A stretch of DNA of 64,000 bases from Pirellulales bacterium. Lineage in GTDB: Bacteria; Planctomycetota; Planctomycetia; Pirellulales; JACPPG01. Each line of letters starts with the position of its first letter. Position 1 is the stretch's first letter. The position numbers and the translations under genes were made by a program. Shown piece by piece: positions 16,403-25,460 of the stretch. Location: positions 1 through 64,000 of the forward strand of contig DASXEJ010000381.1 of NCBI GenBank assembly GCA_036490175.1, read 5' to 3'. The notes under the pieces were generated by a model. That model made no database searches, was not told where the DNA came from, and saw only the letters and a list, made by a program, of their open reading frames with translations.

Positions 16403-17365
16403 ATGCAAAGCACGAAGTTCACACTGACCACGCCTGACGACGTGTCGCTGCACGTTTATCGTTGGCAGTCGCCAGGTCCGGTCAAAGCGGTGGTGCAGAT
16501 CGCCCATGGCTGGGTCGAACACGCGGCGCGATACGGCCGGCTGGCCGAGGCCCTGTGTGCGGCGGGCTACGCCGTATTTGCAAACGATCACCGCGGGCAT
16601 GGCCGCACGGCGCGCTCTTCGGCCGAACTGGGTTTCTTTGCCGAGCGCGACGGCTGGAACCACTGCGTTGCCGACCTGTGGCAGCTTCATCAGCGAATCG
16701 CGGCCGAATTGCCTGGCGCGCCCATCATCGCAATGGGGCATTCGCTCGGTTCGTTTATGATTCAGCAATTCCTCAGCGAGCATGGCAATGCGGTCGCCGG
16801 CGCGGTGCTTTCGGCCACCAACGGCAAGCCCCCGGCTATTGCGCCGCTGGCGCTTGTTCTGGCACATGCCGAGCGGCTGCGCTTGGGCCGGCATGGCACG
16901 AGCAAGATATTGCAGTACCTGTTTATTGGAGCATTGAACAAATCGTTTGAGCCGGCGCGGACGCCGTTTGACTGGCTATCGCGCGACACGGCCGAGGTCG
17001 ACAAGTATCTGGCTGATCCGCTGTGCGGCTTTTCGCCGCAGGTGCAGGCGTATCTGGACGTGGTACACGGGCTGGCCGAGATGTCGCGATCCGCGCGACA
17101 AGCGCGCATCCCGCAGCAGTTGCCGATTTACATTTTCTACGGCAGCCGCGATCCGGTGGCGGTCAATATGAAGCAACTGCGGGCGGCTTACCGAACGGCC
17201 GGGCTCGCGCAGGTCACGTACAAGGAATATCCCGACGCCCGGCACGAGACATTGAATGAGATTAATCGTGACGAAGTGACGCGAGATTTAATCGCCTGGC
17301 TGGACAGCGTCGTCGATCGCGCGAGCCAGACCGCCGGCGCAACGAGTGCGCCGCGCGGCGCCTGA
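16403..17365 (+). CDS. Monoacylglycerol-lipase-like alpha/beta hydrolase
   Basis: 320 residues from ATG 16403; the frame extends left (ATG 16334) but homology begins here. Serine aminopeptidase/Hydrolase_4 fold: IAHGWVEHAARY oxyanion strand, NDHRGHGRT, nucleophile Ser114 in MGHSLGS, Asp in YGSRDPV and His in DARHETLNE near the C-terminus. No signal peptide, so cytoplasmic. Likely splits acylglycerols or lysophospholipids. Follows the transglutaminase lipoprotein by 87 bases on the same strand. Confidence 0.85.
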   Translation: MQSTKFTLTTPDDVSLHVYRWQSPGPVKAVVQIAHGWVEHAARYGRLAEALCAAGYAVFANDHRGHGRTARSSAELGFFAERDGWNHCVADLWQLHQRIAAELPGAPIIAMGHSLGSFMIQQFLSEHGNAVAGAVLSATNGKPPAIAPLALVLAHAERLRLGRHGTSKILQYLFIGALNKSFEPARTPFDWLSRDTAEVDKYLADPLCGFSPQVQAYLDVVHGLAEMSRSARQARIPQQLPIYIFYGSRDPVAVNMKQLRAAYRTAGLAQVTYKEYPDARHETLNEINRDEVTRDLIAWLDSVVDRASQTAGATSAPRGA

Positions 17366-17397
17366 CCCTGTCCGAGCTGGCTTTTCGGCAAGCCTAC

Positions 17398-17432
17398 AAA
17401 AAATGCCCACGCCGCGTGAGCGACATGGGCAT
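17398..17432 (-). terminator. Intrinsic terminator of the redoxin fusion gene
   Basis: ATGCCCA (17403-17409) and TGGGCAT (17426-17432) form the stem; on the minus strand it is followed directly by six T (17403-17398). It lies 46 bases past the minus-strand stop at 17479. The loop and stem look like a decayed copy of the dispersed CATGCCCACGC repeat. Confidence 0.65.
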
Positions 17433-17478
17433 CGTTTGTAGTTTCATATTCTGTCGCAACCTTTGGCGGCCGCGGCGA

Positions 17479-19323
17479 TTACTCAGGCGCGGCCGAGGAG
17501 CTGTCTCCTCCCTTATCGCCACCAGAGGATTTTGCGCCGGCTACTTTTTCAGCCGTGCGGTCCTCTTTCGGATCGATCGACGTGTAGAAGCCGAACATCA
17601 TTTCTTCCCACGTCTGTTCACCGAATTTGACGGTGGCCGTCGGGTCGGGGTTGGCCAGGTTGTCGGCCGAATTATCGAAGTGGGCCGTGCATTCCAGTCG
17701 CGTTCCCTTGGGCATCAGCTTCGGCTCGGCCAAATAATAACGCAGTTGCCAATTGAAGTCGTACTGGGGAACATCGAGCAGGACTTCTTTGGTGCCGTCC
17801 GGATATTGCGCCTCGAACTTGAAGCTCTTGCCGCGCAGATGCATGTGCGGCATCAGGCTCAACAGCAAGGTGTCTTTCAGAAAGCGGTGCTTCCCCTTGA
17901 TTTCGAAGTTGCCGTCGCCAGGCGGAATCTTGAACGCCACGTCGCCGATCATGCCGTCGCGGAGCGTTTTCTTTACCGTCTTCGGATCCGCAAACTTGAA
18001 CCCCACCGCGCTACGATCGTCTTGCGCCGTGCCGTTGGGGGTGTAGTGCAGTTGGAAGACTAATTTCGCCCCGGCCGGTACGAACGTGGCCGTGCCTGCC
18101 GGATTGGTATGCGGAGGCGTTCCCGGTGCATAGCCGGCCAGGCCGCCGCGGCCCCCTTCAAACTCGTCCTGCCCTTCGACCTTGATGAAGACGATGATGT
18201 GATGCACTACGCTGCGATTGCTCGGTCGGCATTCGCTGGCCTGCACCCACTTGTCTTCTTTCCAACCGGGATCGACTGTGAAGAACTGATATTCAACAGT
18301 TCCTTCCGCCGGAACTTTGTAGGCTTCGTCACTCATGTAGCAGATCTGATCCGGCGTGCCGATCTGCCAACCATCGACAAACTGGCGCGGCGCCGGCAAC
18401 TTGTTGGTGTCCCCTTCGGGGCAGCCGTTGGCGATCCAGGTCGTGATGAGTTTCTTTTCGTCCTCAGTCAGACGGGCGTCATTGCTAAAGTGCCCATGAC
18501 CTGGGTCGGCAAACCAAGGAGGCATTTGTCCGCCGGCAACCACCTCGCCAATCATTTCCGCCCAACCTTGCACCTCGTCGTACGAGGTCATGGCAAACGG
18601 GGCGATCTCGCCCGGCCGATGGCAATTGACGCAGCGATCGTTGAAGATTCGCGCAATCTGGTTCGCATAGGTTACATCGCCGTGCGGTTCATGCTTGACA
18701 CGGCCAATCAGGCAACCGTCGGCCTTGGTCATGGGCTTGGCCACTGGCTTGCCCGCCAACACTTCGTCGATGGCCGAGGCGAGGAAACGTTCATTCAACT
18801 TGGGCTTCACGTAGCCGGCTCCGGTCTTGAAGCCGTATTGATCATCAATGCGACCGCAATAACGAATCGTCTGGTCACCATCGAGCAGGAAGACCTCGGG
18901 CGTGCGCTGCGCACCCATCGCGTCGGCCAACTTGTTTCCCAGATCCTTAAGGACGGGAAAACCGAGTTCGTGACTCTTCGCGAATGCCGCGATGTCCGAG
19001 AGCGAGTCTTGCAGGTTGGCGTCGACGCCGACGAACGCAACACCCTTGGATGCAAACTCCTTGGCCAATTCGGCCAAACGCGGCGCATAGATCTTGGCGA
19101 GCGGGCATTCGGCGCCCAGGAAGACGACGACTGTGGCGTTTTGCCCCTTCAACTCGCTCAGCGAGATGTCGCGGCCGTGATGGTCGGGCAATGAGAAGGC
19201 TTCGATCTTTCGACCAATCGGCGAGGCGTCGGCCGTGGCCGCTGCCGCCATCGACGCTTGGCAGACCGTGGCCATCACGACACCGACAAATCCGATCGCC
19301 GCGAGGAGGCCGATACGCCGCAT
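17479..19323 (-). CDS. Secreted redoxin / cytochrome c / copper monooxygenase-like fusion
   Basis: 614 residues with a signal peptide (to about residue 29). Domain 1 (35-190) is an AhpC/TSA-type thioredoxin fold with a single Cys73 in GAECPLAK rather than CxxC. Domain 2 (215-305) has CVNCH at 231-235 and MPPW (Met267), a c-type haem site. Domain 3 (310-600) resembles the peptidylglycine monooxygenase C-terminal copper domain: VVHHIIVF at 372-379, QLHYTPNG at 424-431, MPHMHLRG at 491-498, and MMFGFYT near the end as a methionine ligand. The combination suggests a periplasmic oxidoreductase. This architecture is, to my knowledge, common in planctomycetes, but the reaction is unknown. Confidence 0.85.
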   Translation of the reverse strand: MRRIGLLAAIGFVGVVMATVCQASMAAAATADASPIGRKIEAFSLPDHHGRDISLSELKGQNATVVVFLGAECPLAKIYAPRLAELAKEFASKGVAFVGVDANLQDSLSDIAAFAKSHELGFPVLKDLGNKLADAMGAQRTPEVFLLDGDQTIRYCGRIDDQYGFKTGAGYVKPKLNERFLASAIDEVLAGKPVAKPMTKADGCLIGRVKHEPHGDVTYANQIARIFNDRCVNCHRPGEIAPFAMTSYDEVQGWAEMIGEVVAGGQMPPWFADPGHGHFSNDARLTEDEKKLITTWIANGCPEGDTNKLPAPRQFVDGWQIGTPDQICYMSDEAYKVPAEGTVEYQFFTVDPGWKEDKWVQASECRPSNRSVVHHIIVFIKVEGQDEFEGGRGGLAGYAPGTPPHTNPAGTATFVPAGAKLVFQLHYTPNGTAQDDRSAVGFKFADPKTVKKTLRDGMIGDVAFKIPPGDGNFEIKGKHRFLKDTLLLSLMPHMHLRGKSFKFEAQYPDGTKEVLLDVPQYDFNWQLRYYLAEPKLMPKGTRLECTAHFDNSADNLANPDPTATVKFGEQTWEEMMFGFYTSIDPKEDRTAEKVAGAKSSGGDKGGDSSSAAPE

Positions 19324-19627
19324 GTGTCACCTTTGAAAATACGTGTGGTTGGCTTTTTTTCGCGATACGCGGCTGGGAACCAATCGAATCGGCTGGGTGG
19401 AAGTCGCTTCGAATCAATTCGGCCCAAATCGCCTTGCGCGCTAAGTAATTATTTGACCATGATCCGCGTTACGAAGCCAGGGCAAAATGGCGAGAAAGGC
19501 GAAGCTACGGCAGCCGATGCGCTCGGGACGCATGCGGCTGCCGCTTCGCCTTCTCAACTGCCCTGGTACCTATTCTCTGGCCAGCCCCGACACCGATCTC
19601 GCCAGCTATACTGGCGTGTGCTGATCG
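19324..19627. other. Intergenic region with a long imperfect hairpin
   Basis: Upstream of the redoxin fusion gene and downstream of the Spy-like gene. No ORF is supported. It contains the 90-bp inverted repeat at 19477-19566 described separately. Confidence 0.6.
19477..19566. repeat. 90-bp imperfect inverted repeat
   Basis: The outer arms CCAGGGCA (19477-19484) and TGCCCTGG (19559-19566) are perfect. Inside, GAGAAAGGCGAAGC pairs with GCTTCGCCTTCTC, GGCAGCC with GGCTGCC, and ATGCG with CGCAT around a seven-base loop. It is much longer than an intrinsic terminator needs and has no T-run. It could be a REP/MITE-like element or an mRNA 3'-end stabiliser for the Spy-like gene 61 bases away. Confidence 0.65.
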
Positions 19628-20350
19628 TTAGGCGCCTGGGAAGCGGCCGCCGCCGGCGGGGAAATCGAACTTGGCGCCCTGCATCTTTTCGAACTGTGCC
19701 TTTTGCTCGGCCGTCAGAATCGCCAGCGCCTTTTCGTTGCGCTCTTTTTGCATGGCCTGGAAGCGTTCACGCATGGCTTCGCGATCGCCGCCCCCGGCAC
19801 CGCCACCACCACCGGCGCCACCCTGGCCGCGGCCCTGGCGTGAGTCGGCCACCATGGTCTCGACCTTCTTTTTCTGCTCGTCGGTCAATTTTAACGCCGT
19901 GGCGACTTCGGCGTCTTGAATGGCACCAAAAGCGCCGCGCCGCTGGATGGTCAGCTGGTTGAGCCGTTCTTTCTGCGAGGCGTCGAGCAGGGCGTCCACC
20001 TTGCCGCGCAGCTCTTTAACCTTCTTTTCGGCATCGCCGCGCAGCTCTTGCATCTTCTCGCGACGCTCTTCCGGCGACAGATCCTGCAGGCCGGAGAAGA
20101 TTTCCTGCATCTCAGACATCGCTTCGGTCGCGGCGTCGCGGACCTTGGTCGTTTGATCAACGCTCAGCTTCAGTTCTTTCTGGACCGCTTCCTGATTCAA
20201 CAGCGTCAAGGTATCCATGCCGGGGATGCCCATGCCGCCACGGCCGCCGCCACCTCCACGCCGTTGCTGTTGCGCATTTGCCGAACTGACAATAGCCACG
20301 GCACCGATCAACGCCACTACGGCGACCATAGACCTACGACGGAAAAGCAT
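19628..20350 (-). CDS. Secreted Spy/CpxP-like protein
   Basis: 240 residues from the ATG at 20350 with AAGGAG upstream. Signal peptide ends near NAQQQ. After a Gly/Arg-rich linker come long amphipathic helices with two copies of a LxLTxEQ-type pattern (ELKLSVDQTTKV and ALKLTDEQKKKV, then ILTAEQKAQFEKM), as in Spy/CpxP/LTXXQ chaperones. A Gly-rich insert (GGAGGGGGAGGG) separates the last helix pair. Probably a periplasmic chaperone or stress-sensing protein. Confidence 0.75.
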   Translation of the reverse strand: MLFRRRSMVAVVALIGAVAIVSSANAQQQRRGGGGGRGGMGIPGMDTLTLLNQEAVQKELKLSVDQTTKVRDAATEAMSEMQEIFSGLQDLSPEERREKMQELRGDAEKKVKELRGKVDALLDASQKERLNQLTIQRRGAFGAIQDAEVATALKLTDEQKKKVETMVADSRQGRGQGGAGGGGGAGGGDREAMRERFQAMQKERNEKALAILTAEQKAQFEKMQGAKFDFPAGGGRFPGA

Positions 20351-20696
20351 GAGTTGGCTCCTTGAAAGCATGTGGGCAGTGAAACGTGTGAAATCCACCC
20401 CGGATTCGATCGAAATCAGTTTCTTGTGGTCGGTAGCTTGCGGGCCCCGATCCGTGTTTCTCACCTAGGTTTCAGCTCGGTCAACTTTCCATCGACCGGA
20501 CACAAAGAGCGGAGCGAAGGCGCAACAAGGGAACACCGCGCTGAATTAAACCCCGGCCGTCCGGCATTGTTTCACATCCCCCAGGGAAATGCCAGAAACC
20601 TTCCTTGGAGAATGACTTCGGACGATGCTCGCCAGTGCCACGATGTACAGATTTCGAGGCCGCCAACGGCAAAACACCCGCGGATTGCGACTGCTG

Positions 20697-22952
20697 TTAC
20701 CCCTCGTACACGCGTCGCTGGGGCGTGGCGATGATCGATTTCGGGGCCGGCTGGGCGTGCGGGCCATCTACCACATACTGGGTCGATTGCCTTACTGACG
20801 ACTCTCTCGCGACCCCGGGCTCCTTTTTCGCGGGAGGGGCTGCGGCAATGGCCTCGCCTGGTGTCGTTCGCGTCGCGGCCGGAGACGTGACGATTGCGAG
20901 TTGCAGGTCGACACTCCATCGTCCGGCTGCGTCGCCGACGACGATCCAGTGGGGGAATACCGCCACGGATTGCTGGATGGTCTCCAGCCCGCGCTGCGAT
21001 CGGCTGACCGATTGAATCGGAAAGGCCCAGATTCCTCCGACTTCGGAAGCCGACAGCCCGATATCGACGCCGAGCCAGCGATCGACCAGCCGCAACGAGC
21101 CGACACCGCTGAGATCGAGTCGGTGGCCCAGATCGGCCAGCACGCGTCCCTGAGAGTCGACAAAGTATCGATCGGGGCAAGCAGGCGGCAGCCCGGCAAA
21201 GTTGAATTCGACCGCAAACCGGCAAGGTCGTCCGGGGGGCAAACCCGTGAGCTCGTAATGGATGTCGACGACCGAGCGGTCGGCCCACAGGGTCAATTGC
21301 TTGGTGACGGTAACAGGCTGGCCGAAGGCGCGGCCCGTGCGTGCCAGTTGTGCACAGACGCCCCCCTGAATGCGGCGCAGTCGCGCGCGGTAGCGCCCAG
21401 CGAGGAAGTCGCCTTGCTCGGTCGCCGCGCAGGCGGCCACTTGGTCGAGCGTGCAGCGGACGTCAAAAAAATGGTCCAGCAGGCTTTTTCGAGCATAGCT
21501 GTCGTAAATCAGGTGGGCGTTTTCCGCAGCGCTTGCCAGGGTGGCTGTCTGGCGATGATAGGGCTCGGGCCGTCGCGTCAAGGAGGCCAGCAGATTCGCG
21601 CCCACGTCGCGCACGTCTAACTCATACAACTGTCCGCCACGGTCGGGTGCCAGAAAGAGGCCGAGCTTTCCGCTCGTGAGCGACAGCTCTTTGTGCACAT
21701 CCAGATTAAAGTCGTCAATCGTGGCCGACAGCCACGGCTCGGTGCGTCCGGCGACGATATCTAACAGCGACTCGGCTGCGAGCAGGTTTCGGTACACGGC
21801 CTGGCGCAAATGGGGCGAATAAACGCCGCCGAAGATCCCATGCCAATAAGCGCAGCCGCATTGCGCGCGATAGAGCGCCTGCCGTGCCTGTTCAATGAGC
21901 GGGTGACTGTCGTCGGCGTCTTCCGCCACGGCTGCCTGGGCGCGCTTGCTCACTTGCAGCATGCGGCAATACATCTCGTCGATCTCGGGGTAGCGGACGC
22001 GAAAATTGCGCCAGGTGCCTGCCAGCGGGATTGCCGAAATGTCGGATGTATCCGGTGAAATGCTCGTCGATTCCGCCGGGGAGTGCTGGACGTTCTTGGC
22101 CAACGTCGACCAAGGCCCCATCTCGCGGTAACTCCCCTCGGGCACGTACACTTTGCCCAGCGGCGGTACGTGGTCGATGCACTCGCCGAGCGTGGTGACT
22201 TGCAGCCAGTCGGAATTCGCGGCCAAAGCATCGAGAAAGCGGCGCAGCCAGCGACTGTTTTGCATCCGCTCGCGCATGCCGGGCCACGCGCCGAACTTTT
22301 CGGCGTCGTCGGCATAGACCAAGACACCGCCTGGATGGCGACGCGCTTCGTCTCGCAAGTATGCGATCGTTTCTTCTGGCTCGGCAAACGGTATCAGATA
22401 GCGTAAACGCTCTTCGCCGGCGAACAGCGCGATCAGCCCACCTTCGGATTCGGTCAGGTAGTAGCCGCGCAATTGGTCGTCGGCCAGTCCGGCCGCATGG
22501 AAATGAAAATCGTCGAGCACGGTATGTTCGATGTCGCAGGCCGCCAGGTCGGCCGCCAATGCCGGATCCCAGATGCGCTCTGGCATCCACATGCCGCGCG
22601 GCACCTGTCCAAAAAGCTGGCCGAGGCGCCGAGAGAATGAGTTGATCTGCCCGCGGCGATCGGCCTGCGAGAGCATCGGCAGCAGCGGGTCGTGATAGGC
22701 GCCCCCCATGATCTCGATGCGGCCCGCGGCGGCCAACTCGCGCAGCCGATGCGTGTATTCCGGATGCCGCCCGGCGAGCCAATCCAGCAGCGACCCGCTC
22801 GTGTGCAAATTAACCGGCAGCGTCGGGTAGTCGGCCAGCGTCTCGACCAGCGGCAGATAGCAGTCGCGATAGACGCCTTCGGTGACCTGATCCAAGTTCC
22901 CAACCGGTTGATGCTGGTGCAGCGCAAGCACCAGGCGGAGGCGATCGTTCAT
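20697..22952 (-). CDS. GH57 4-alpha-glucanotransferase / alpha-amylase-like enzyme
   Basis: 751 residues from ATG 22952. HQHQP at 12-16 is GH57 region 1. The catalytic nucleophile is the Glu of WMPERIWDP, and the acid is the first or second Asp of VYADDAEKFGAWPG; both match the Thermococcus glucanotransferase motifs. The C-terminal half (roughly 420-700) fits DUF1925/DUF1926, the beta-rich domains of that branch. The last 40 residues are low-complexity. It acts on alpha-1,4-glucans in the cytoplasm, so a role in glycogen or maltodextrin turnover is likely. Confidence 0.85.
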   Translation of the reverse strand: MNDRLRLVLALHQHQPVGNLDQVTEGVYRDCYLPLVETLADYPTLPVNLHTSGSLLDWLAGRHPEYTHRLRELAAAGRIEIMGGAYHDPLLPMLSQADRRGQINSFSRRLGQLFGQVPRGMWMPERIWDPALAADLAACDIEHTVLDDFHFHAAGLADDQLRGYYLTESEGGLIALFAGEERLRYLIPFAEPEETIAYLRDEARRHPGGVLVYADDAEKFGAWPGMRERMQNSRWLRRFLDALAANSDWLQVTTLGECIDHVPPLGKVYVPEGSYREMGPWSTLAKNVQHSPAESTSISPDTSDISAIPLAGTWRNFRVRYPEIDEMYCRMLQVSKRAQAAVAEDADDSHPLIEQARQALYRAQCGCAYWHGIFGGVYSPHLRQAVYRNLLAAESLLDIVAGRTEPWLSATIDDFNLDVHKELSLTSGKLGLFLAPDRGGQLYELDVRDVGANLLASLTRRPEPYHRQTATLASAAENAHLIYDSYARKSLLDHFFDVRCTLDQVAACAATEQGDFLAGRYRARLRRIQGGVCAQLARTGRAFGQPVTVTKQLTLWADRSVVDIHYELTGLPPGRPCRFAVEFNFAGLPPACPDRYFVDSQGRVLADLGHRLDLSGVGSLRLVDRWLGVDIGLSASEVGGIWAFPIQSVSRSQRGLETIQQSVAVFPHWIVVGDAAGRWSVDLQLAIVTSPAATRTTPGEAIAAAPPAKKEPGVARESSVRQSTQYVVDGPHAQPAPKSIIATPQRRVYEG

Positions 22953-23045
22953 AGTAGAAATCCGTTTCGCTGGGGCGGGATTTGGCACACCGCTCGTCAC
23001 GTGGCGATCCTATCGCACGGAACGGCAAACCACCAAGAGCAGTCG

Positions 23046-23555
23046 CTAGCGTGCGTCGGTGGCGGCTAGCTGGGCGGATCGCATCATTTTAAGAGCGGCC
23101 GTCGCCACTGCGCAATCGGGGAACTCGCCGATAGCACGCTCGTAGCATGCCAGGGCTTTGTCTCCTTCGCCCATCTGGCTGTAGCAGAACGCGATATTGC
23201 AAAGTGCCATCTCGCGATAGCTCGTGGCACTCGCGCTACCGACGAGCAGGCAGCGCCAGCGGTCTGCCCAAGGGTGCCGACGCATGAACTCGTAGGACGC
23301 TTCGAAGCACGGGACGGCGTCAGCAAATTGCTGCTGGCGAACGAGGACGATCCCGCGTCGATGGTCGTTCACCAGCAGGCGACGCATGAACCGATAATAC
23401 ACCAGGCAACAGGCCGCCCCGATCATCACGCCAAGGCTCGGGTCGCGATCCTTGAACAGAGCCGAGCCCAGCAGGGCAGCGCCAATGACGATGGCGATCT
23501 GAACGATCGCGGCGCCCCAGGATATCGAACGTACTACCGGCGTACTTGCGGCCAT
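23046..23555 (-). CDS. Membrane protein with TPR-like repeat
   Basis: 169 residues. Two N-terminal membrane helices (about 13-33 and 42-58) precede a helical region in which ALCNIAFCYSQMGEGDKALACYERAIGEFPDC is a clear TPR unit, with a partial second one (GIVLVRQQQFADAVPCFEASYEFM). A protein-interaction role at the membrane is likely, with no further hint from context. Confidence 0.7.
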   Translation of the reverse strand: MAASTPVVRSISWGAAIVQIAIVIGAALLGSALFKDRDPSLGVMIGAACCLVYYRFMRRLLVNDHRRGIVLVRQQQFADAVPCFEASYEFMRRHPWADRWRCLLVGSASATSYREMALCNIAFCYSQMGEGDKALACYERAIGEFPDCAVATAALKMMRSAQLAATDAR

Positions 23556-23640
23556 CTGCGCTCGACTCGAATGGGCTCAAAACTACGCGTGTTCGAACTC
23601 CCTTCGATTCGATCACAAATGCATTTGCATCGCAAACGGC

Positions 23641-24189
23641 TCAATCGATCAGCCACGGCCCAGGTCGTTCTTCGTTTCCTTCGACCGGGTCGCGGCGTTC
23701 CCATTCGCGGCGTAATTCGCTCAGGCCATAGGCGCACAGTTCGAACTCATGGCTCAGACGCTCCAACACTTCGCTTTCGTCCCGATTCTTGTCCGTGCGG
23801 ATGGTACTGGCGATGTAATACGCACGTTTCCCCTGTTCGCGATAGTCGAGCAAGTGATCGACGCGTTGCTCGCACTCTAACCGGCGGATGAATTCGGGAT
23901 AGACGCCGGTCCAGAAGAGGGTGAAATCGCCAATGTGCCGATGCACTTCGCGGCGGGCGTCGCCGACGCGGGCTTCGCCTTCCAGCAGCATGGCGGCCAC
24001 TTCTTCCAGCCGGCGGCCGCTGAGACTGCGAACGTTGTAGATCGCGTCGGTGTGAACAAAGCGGGCCATCATGCCGGACAGATAGTCCACCAGCGGTGGA
24101 TCGGCCACACCGAGCCGAGTCTGAAAGACATACTCGGCCAAGCCGGAGAAGAACTGGTAAAGCGTCGGCTGCGAGCGGCTGCGGTCCAT
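23641..24189 (-). CDS. Conserved hypothetical protein
   Basis: 182 residues, soluble, mostly helical, many charged residues and no cysteines in recognisable motifs apart from two isolated ones. SGRRLEEVAAMLLEGEARVGDARREVHRHIGDFTLFWTGVYPE looks like the most conserved block and contains Arg, His and Asp that could form a site. AGGAGAG precedes the ATG. I do not recognise a family. It follows no clear operon partner. Confidence 0.65.
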   Translation of the reverse strand: MDRSRSQPTLYQFFSGLAEYVFQTRLGVADPPLVDYLSGMMARFVHTDAIYNVRSLSGRRLEEVAAMLLEGEARVGDARREVHRHIGDFTLFWTGVYPEFIRRLECEQRVDHLLDYREQGKRAYYIASTIRTDKNRDESEVLERLSHEFELCAYGLSELRREWERRDPVEGNEERPGPWLID

Positions 24190-24464
24190 TCCTCGCTCTC
24201 CTGGAGCTTAGGGGCGTCCGCCGATCACCTCGGGCAAGTCAATCTACTTGTCGCACTGGGGCGATCGCGGCGCCGCCAATTCAATTATTCTCCGAGATTC
24301 GCCAGATTCCAGCGGAAATCTACGCAGGCCCGCGCCAAATGGTCAAGGCGAGCTTATTTATCGAGCGAACCCTTGGCGCCCCGGGGGTGTCGGCAGCGAC
24401 CGTCAACGAGGGCGTTGCGGCGTGGAATGGCCGAAGACGGACCAGTGGATAACAGGCAGAAACG

Positions 24465-25271
24465 CTACGAGCCCAGCGCATCCACAAGCTCGGCCACATA
24501 ATTGCCGATCTCGGCCAGCACCTGGTCGCGTGGGCGGGCGCCGGCTTCGGCCACGCGACGGACGACCGCCGAGCCGACGATCAGTCCATCCGCCACGGGG
24601 GCCAGAGTGCGGACATGCTCGGGAGTGCTAATGCCAAACCCGACGCAGATGGGCAAATCGGTCTCACCACGCAGCCAGCGCAGGTTATCGATCAGCTCTT
24701 GCGGCAGAGCGGTTCGCTCGCCGGTGATGCCGGTTACCGAGACGTAATACAGAAAGCCGGTCGAAGTGGCCGCAATCCGCAAAGTCCGCTCGCGGGGTGT
24801 GGTGGGGGCGACCAGTTGTACCAGGCTGAAGTCCTCGCCGCGGCAGATCCGCGACAACTCTTCCGACTCGTCGGCCGGCAGATCGGGGACGATCATGCCA
24901 GACATGCCGGCTTGCTTGGCGTCGCGCACATACGCGGCCGGACCGTGCCGCAGCACGATGGCGTAGCTGACCATGCTGGCGACCGGCGCGGACAATTGCG
25001 GCTGCGCCTTGCGCACGGTGTCGAAGATTTGGGCCAGCTTGACGTGCCGTTCCAGAGCGCGCGTATACGAGGCCTGGATCACCGGACCGTCGGCAATCGG
25101 ATCGCTATAAGGGATTCCCAGCTCGCACAGGTTGGCCCCCCGGCGCATTATTTCGGCCAGCACCAAGGCGGTGAACTCCAGGTCGGGATCGCCGGCCGTC
25201 ACGAATGGCATGAAGGCCTTGCGCCCTTGGGCGCGGAGCGCGCGGAAAACGTCGTCAATCGCGGACATCAA
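24465..25271 (-). CDS. trpA: Tryptophan synthase alpha subunit
   Basis: 268 residues, full length. Catalytic Glu in LCELGIPYSDP and Asp in DPIADGPVIQ; the phosphate-binding loop near VGFGISTPEHV and LIVGSAVV is intact. Cleaves indole-3-glycerol phosphate to indole and glyceraldehyde phosphate and passes indole to TrpB. trpB lies upstream on the same strand but 189 bases away, with a palindromic repeat between, unlike the usual tight or overlapping trpBA. Confidence 0.97.
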   Translation of the reverse strand: MMSAIDDVFRALRAQGRKAFMPFVTAGDPDLEFTALVLAEIMRRGANLCELGIPYSDPIADGPVIQASYTRALERHVKLAQIFDTVRKAQPQLSAPVASMVSYAIVLRHGPAAYVRDAKQAGMSGMIVPDLPADESEELSRICRGEDFSLVQLVAPTTPRERTLRIAATSTGFLYYVSVTGITGERTALPQELIDNLRWLRGETDLPICVGFGISTPEHVRTLAPVADGLIVGSAVVRRVAEAGARPRDQVLAEIGNYVAELVDALGS

Positions 25272-25344
25272 TGCTCCGGTTCAGGTCAGGCTTGGTGTAT
25301 CTAACTTTCAATTCGATCTAAGTGTCCGCAGAGAGTACAAACTT

Positions 25345-25428
25345 GGGTGCCATGTCCACGCTTGCGTGGACATGCCGTCGGTCTCGCTTACAGTCCGCAT
25401 GCCCACGCGGTGCGTGGGCATGGCACCC
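25345..25428. repeat. Dispersed palindromic repeat, copy 2, between trpB and trpA
   Basis: GGGTGCCATG (25345-25354) and CATGGCACCC (25419-25428) are perfect outer arms. Inside are two perfect 11-bp hairpins: CATGTCCACGC/GCGTGGACATG (25351-25361, 25364-25374) and CATGCCCACGC/GCGTGGGCATG (25398-25408, 25412-25422). The second module matches copy 1 at 6756-6779. Transcribed, it puts strong hairpins between trpB and trpA and may affect their relative expression or mRNA stability. Confidence 0.85.
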
Positions 25429-25460
25429 GAACTCTGGCTCGGGCAGGCTTGGCATTTCAA

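Noticed and set aside
25318-25440. Frames reading through the trpB-trpA gap
   Set aside because: Products of the palindromic repeat and shadows of trpB.
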